DNA of 64,000 nt from CAYNLK01 sp964398055 (GTDB lineage Bacteria; Chloroflexota; Anaerolineae; 4572-78; J111), in the NCBI GenBank assembly GCA_964398055.1, contig CAYNLK010000012.1:62001-126000 (forward strand), in the 5' to 3' direction. Position 1 is the first letter of the stretch. Every line of letters starts with the position of its first letter. Under the pieces are notes generated by a model. That model had not been told where the DNA came from and made no database searches. It worked only from the letters and a program-made list of their open reading frames with translations. Positions 61,343 through 64,000 of the stretch are shown piece after piece. The translations under genes were made by a program, and so were the position numbers.

Positions 61343-61370
61343 CAGTTCTGATGGGATGGCAACGCGGATG

Positions 61371-61568
61371 AAAACACGCAACACGCACTACGTTTCGTGA
61401 TGCGTATTGCGTTGCTTCGAAACCTCAGCGGTAACTTCAGTTTTAGAGGAGACGGACTCAGCCTGCGGCACGGCAACGATGAATGAAAATGGGGGTGAGG
61501 TAGCGGCCCTCTCCCCCAACCCCTCTCCCAATCCTTCGGCTTCGCTCAGGACAGGTTTGGGAGAGGGG
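61371..61568. repeat. Intergenic repeats between NUDIX and PhzF genes
   Basis: 61371-61417 carries ACGCAACACGCA and TGCGTATTGCGT units of the CGCAACACG family. 61520-61531 (CCCCTCTCCCAA) and 61557-61568 (TTGGGAGAGGGG) are perfect 12-bp arms of a second palindrome. No gene is credible in 61343-61618. Confidence 0.6.
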
Positions 61569-61618
61569 AGTCGCCCAGCGACGGGGTGAGGGCTATTTTC
61601 AGAGGAGTTTTAAGGACG

Positions 61619-62509
61619 ATGCCAACCTATCCGTTTATGCAAGTCGATGCCTTTACCACCCGTCCACTGGGCGGCAACCCGTGCGCTATTCTATTCGATA
61701 CCGACGACATAGCCGACCAGACGATGCAGGCGATTGCCCGCGAGATGAACCTGTCTGAGACGGCTTTTGTGCGCTGTTCGGCGCGGGCCAATTTTGGGGT
61801 GCGTTATTTTACTCCGGCTGAAGAAATTCCCCTGGCCGGCCACCCAACGATCGCCACAACCTTTGCCCTGGTCGAAATCGGGCGGTTGGCCCTGACCGGT
61901 GACCGGACCCAGGTAACCCTTGAGTTACAGGTGGGACCGATTCCTGTCGAGATTCAAGCCAGTCAGGGCAAGGTTCAGCAGATCATTATGAACCAGAAGA
62001 AGCCGGTTTTTATGGCCACTTACGATCCGGTTGAGGTGCTGCCGGTTTTTGGTCTGACCGCGGCCGATGCGCTGCCGGACGTACCCATCCAGACCGTCAG
62101 CACCGGCACGCCCCAATTGATGATTCCGCTGCGTGATCTGGCGGCGCTGCGGCGAGCGCAGTTGAATATTGCTGCCTACAGCCGGTTTCGGGCCGCAGCT
62201 GACTTCTTCAGCCCGCACTTGTTCTGTCTGCGGGGAGTGACTGAAACCGGCCAGACCTTTGCCCGGCACTTTGGCGCGCCGCCCGACACGCTGGAAGACC
62301 CGTTTACCGGCTCGGCGACGGGCGGCATGGCCGCCTATCTGTGGTATTATGGGTTGATTGACCGGCCCACGTTTATCGCCGAGCAAGGGCATTGGCTGGG
62401 ACGGCCAGGTCAGGCTACCGTAGAAGTTATCGGTTCCCGCAACGATATTGAGACGGTCAGAGTTGGCGGCAGCGCCGTGACCGTCATTCGGGGTGAGTTG
62501 ACCCTGTAA
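61619..62509 (+). CDS. PhzF-family isomerase/epimerase-like protein
   Basis: The protein is 296 residues from ATG 61619. It has two mirror-image halves of the diaminopimelate epimerase fold: V-D-A-F-T-T-R-P-L-G-G-N-P-C-A-I at the start, E-M-N-L-S-E-T-A-F-V, F-T-P-A-E-E-I-P-L-A-G-H-P-T-I-A-T, and G-S-A-T-G-G-M-A-A-Y-L near the end. In PhzF the Glu of S-E-T-A-F is the acid-base residue, and it is present. Most PhzF-like proteins outside phenazine clusters have unknown substrates, and no phenazine genes are nearby. It is preceded by AAGGACG and GAGGAG. Confidence 0.9.
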   Translation: MPTYPFMQVDAFTTRPLGGNPCAILFDTDDIADQTMQAIAREMNLSETAFVRCSARANFGVRYFTPAEEIPLAGHPTIATTFALVEIGRLALTGDRTQVTLELQVGPIPVEIQASQGKVQQIIMNQKKPVFMATYDPVEVLPVFGLTAADALPDVPIQTVSTGTPQLMIPLRDLAALRRAQLNIAAYSRFRAAADFFSPHLFCLRGVTETGQTFARHFGAPPDTLEDPFTGSATGGMAAYLWYYGLIDRPTFIAEQGHWLGRPGQATVEVIGSRNDIETVRVGGSAVTVIRGELTL

Positions 62510-62554
62510 AGGTAAGGAATCGGGTGTGGTCAAAATGAGTTGCAGAACCGCGAC

Positions 62555-62610
62555 AAGCGTAAAACGTAATTTTTATAGAGAAACAGGCTTACGTTTCACG
62601 TTTTACGCTT
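62555..62610. repeat. Inverted repeat between convergent PhzF and kinase genes
   Basis: AAGCGTAAAACG (62555-62566) and CGTTTTACGCTT (62599-62610) form perfect 12-bp arms. A T-run lies within the loop. It lies between two convergent genes and may act as a two-way terminator or be a dispersed repeat. Confidence 0.5.
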
Positions 62611-62616
62611 CACGGA

Positions 62617-64000
62617 TCAGCGCTCAGTTACTTCAACGCCGGGGGGGATTTTGCAAAGTAAAGGCATTATGAAGGTGAAAGCCGAACCCTGGCCCAGGGT
62701 ACTTTTAAAGCTGAGTTCACCGCCATGGCTTTCGATCATCTTCTTGGTGATGGCCAGGCCCAGGCCGGTGCCCGGTTCCTCCCGAACCCTGTCATCGGCG
62801 GAGCGGAAGAAGGTGGTGAACAATTTGAGCTGGTCTTCCTCGGAGATGCCATAGCCGGTATCTTGAACGGTGACCGAGATGCCCTGAACATCACCATTGT
62901 AAGGTTTGGCTGTGATCGTAATTTGGCCGCCGGCCGGGGTATACTTGTAGGCATTGCTGACCAGATTAGTCACAATCTGGACCATTCGACCGTAATCAGC
63001 CCGCAACTGAGGCAGGTTGTCGGCCAAATTTAGCTTCAAATTTAATTGCTTGCTCTCGATTTGGTTCTGGACCGCCTCGACCACTTCGTGAATCACCTGG
63101 GTAATCTGGACATCTCGCAGCTCCAGCCGAATCCGCCCGGCTTCAATCCGGCTGACATCGAGGAGATCGTTGACCAACTGAGCCATCCGATCGACGTTGT
63201 TGGCAATCACATTTAGGAAGTTCTGCTGCTGCTCGCTCAGGTCACCGCCGGCGCCCATTTGCATCAGCTTGGCAAAGCCCTTGATACTGGTCATAGGAAT
63301 CTTAAGCTCGTGAGAAGCTGTGCTCATAAACTCCGACTTGGCTTCATTGGCTTCTCTGACCTTTTCAAAGAGTTGGGCGTTTTCCACGGCGATGGCGGTG
63401 TGACTGGCCAAAGCTCGCACAAAGGCCACATCATCGCTGGTGAAGTAATCGGGATCGGTGCTTTCCAGATCCAACACGGCAATCACCTGGCCTTCGCGCA
63501 ACACCGGAATGACCAGCAGGGAGCGAGTGCGGTGGTTTTTGGGTACGTAATCTTTCTCCTGGGTGATGTCGTTGGCCCAGGCCAGTTCGCCGGTGCGAGC
63601 CACCCGCCCCAATACGCCTTTGGTCAGCGGCCAGGGATCTCGCTTATAACGACCCATCTCCATTGGCATCCCGTGCTGGGCCAGCAAATAAATCCCCTCC
63701 GCCTCATCGACCACCCCGGCTACACCCATCGATAGTCCCAACGCGTCCATAGCGTGGGTCAACAGGATGTCCAGCACTCGACCCAACTCCAGTGAGGTCT
63801 GGAGCTCTTTATCGAACATCTGCAGGGCCTGTAATTCCTGCACCCGTTCCGCCAGGGCTTGATCGGTGCGGGTGAACCGTTGGGCGTTCTCAATGGCAAT
63901 GGCCGCCTGCGCCCCAAACGAGAGCAACAGGTTCTGGTCCTCTTGGCTAAAGACGGAACCATCATTCTTGTTGATGACTTCAATTACCCCGACGACCTGC
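62617..64000 (-). CDS. GAF-GAF sensor histidine kinase (5' end beyond the window)
   Basis: The frame is open through the right edge of the window, so the start is missing. From the visible end it reads as the last part of a GAF domain (V-V-G-V-I-E-V-I-N-K-N), a coiled linker, a second GAF domain (L-L-V-I-P-V-L-R-E-G-Q-V-I-A-V-L-D-L-E-S), a HisKA domain (S-E-F-M-S-T-A-S-H-E-L-K-I-P-M) and a HATPase with D-T-G-Y-G-I and G-T-G-L-G-L-A motifs. It is a soluble sensor kinase; no receiver is encoded within view. The TTG at 63927 is not a real start. Confidence 0.9.
   Translation of the reverse strand, partial: QVVGVIEVINKNDGSVFSQEDQNLLLSFGAQAAIAIENAQRFTRTDQALAERVQELQALQMFDKELQTSLELGRVLDILLTHAMDALGLSMGVAGVVDEAEGIYLLAQHGMPMEMGRYKRDPWPLTKGVLGRVARTGELAWANDITQEKDYVPKNHRTRSLLVIPVLREGQVIAVLDLESTDPDYFTSDDVAFVRALASHTAIAVENAQLFEKVREANEAKSEFMSTASHELKIPMTSIKGFAKLMQMGAGGDLSEQQQNFLNVIANNVDRMAQLVNDLLDVSRIEAGRIRLELRDVQITQVIHEVVEAVQNQIESKQLNLKLNLADNLPQLRADYGRMVQIVTNLVSNAYKYTPAGGQITITAKPYNGDVQGISVTVQDTGYGISEEDQLKLFTTFFRSADDRVREEPGTGLGLAITKKMIESHGGELSFKSTLGQGSAFTFIMPLLCKIPPGVEVTER

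Noticed and set aside
61586..61618. Upstream start for the PhzF-like protein
   Set aside because: The extra 11 residues do not fit the family's start; the ATG at 61619 has Shine-Dalgarno-like sequence and the family N-terminus.

Overview
The window is GC-rich and tightly packed, mostly in short same-strand operons separated by gaps full of palindromic repeats. No rRNA, tRNA or CRISPR array was recognised. The gene content suggests a member of the Chloroflexota (Anaerolineae/Caldilineae-like). The reasons are giant DUF11/SdrD-B surface proteins with an LPETG sorting signal, multi-PAS/GAF kinases, a split YbhGFSR-like exporter, and many repeat families. This assignment is an inference from gene style and no marker gene proves it.

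The most notable result is two genes in which an in-frame TGA stands exactly where the catalytic cysteine should be. One is a BCP/PrxQ-type peroxiredoxin (236-688, minus strand; TGA at 557-559). The other is a membrane-anchored fusion of SurA-N, TlpA and peroxiredoxin-like domains (17530-19254; TGA at 18922-18924 in a U-G-P-C motif). Both TGAs are followed at the expected distance by a possible bacterial SECIS hairpin; the second has a perfect 7-bp stem with a GUC loop. I read both as selenoproteins that a normal gene caller would split. No sel genes lie in the window.

Layout. 1-2300: selenoperoxiredoxin and a GT-C type membrane protein. 2356-9034: mgtE, diverging from an overlapping operon of a receiver-kinase, a PAS/GAF kinase and the FetAB metal exporter. 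9127-13709: the CbiQ and CbiO parts of an ECF metal transporter followed by larE, larB and larC (nickel-pincer cofactor). This looks like one nickel acquisition and cofactor unit without LarA or a substrate-binding CbiM. 13718-17264 (minus): uvrC, a PEBP lipoprotein and a SagB-type oxidoreductase. 17530-40593: the selenoprotein fusion, then a 5102-residue and a 1791-residue surface protein, both ending in LPETG, a membrane helix and basic residues.

41014-49314 (minus): a TetR-controlled exporter operon with two ABC-2 permeases, two ATPases and two membrane-fusion proteins. It has a near-consensus promoter and two TGAGT-N4-ACTCA operators. 49627-54779: an AAA+ ATPase with a winged-helix front, a YihY/BrkB-like protein, a DUF2071 protein, a six-hairpin glycosidase-like protein and a cytosine deaminase resembling fungal Fcy1. 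54926-58196: a secreted dockerin-like protein and a pair of nucleoside-type ABC permeases without their ATPase. 58298-64000: small proteins, a GNAT-like protein, a NUDIX hydrolase, a PhzF-like protein and a GAF histidine kinase cut by the window edge.

Intergenic DNA holds several repeat families. One copy (60523-60674) is an intact 152-bp MITE-like element with perfect 18-bp terminal inverted repeats and a perfect 10-bp target duplication.
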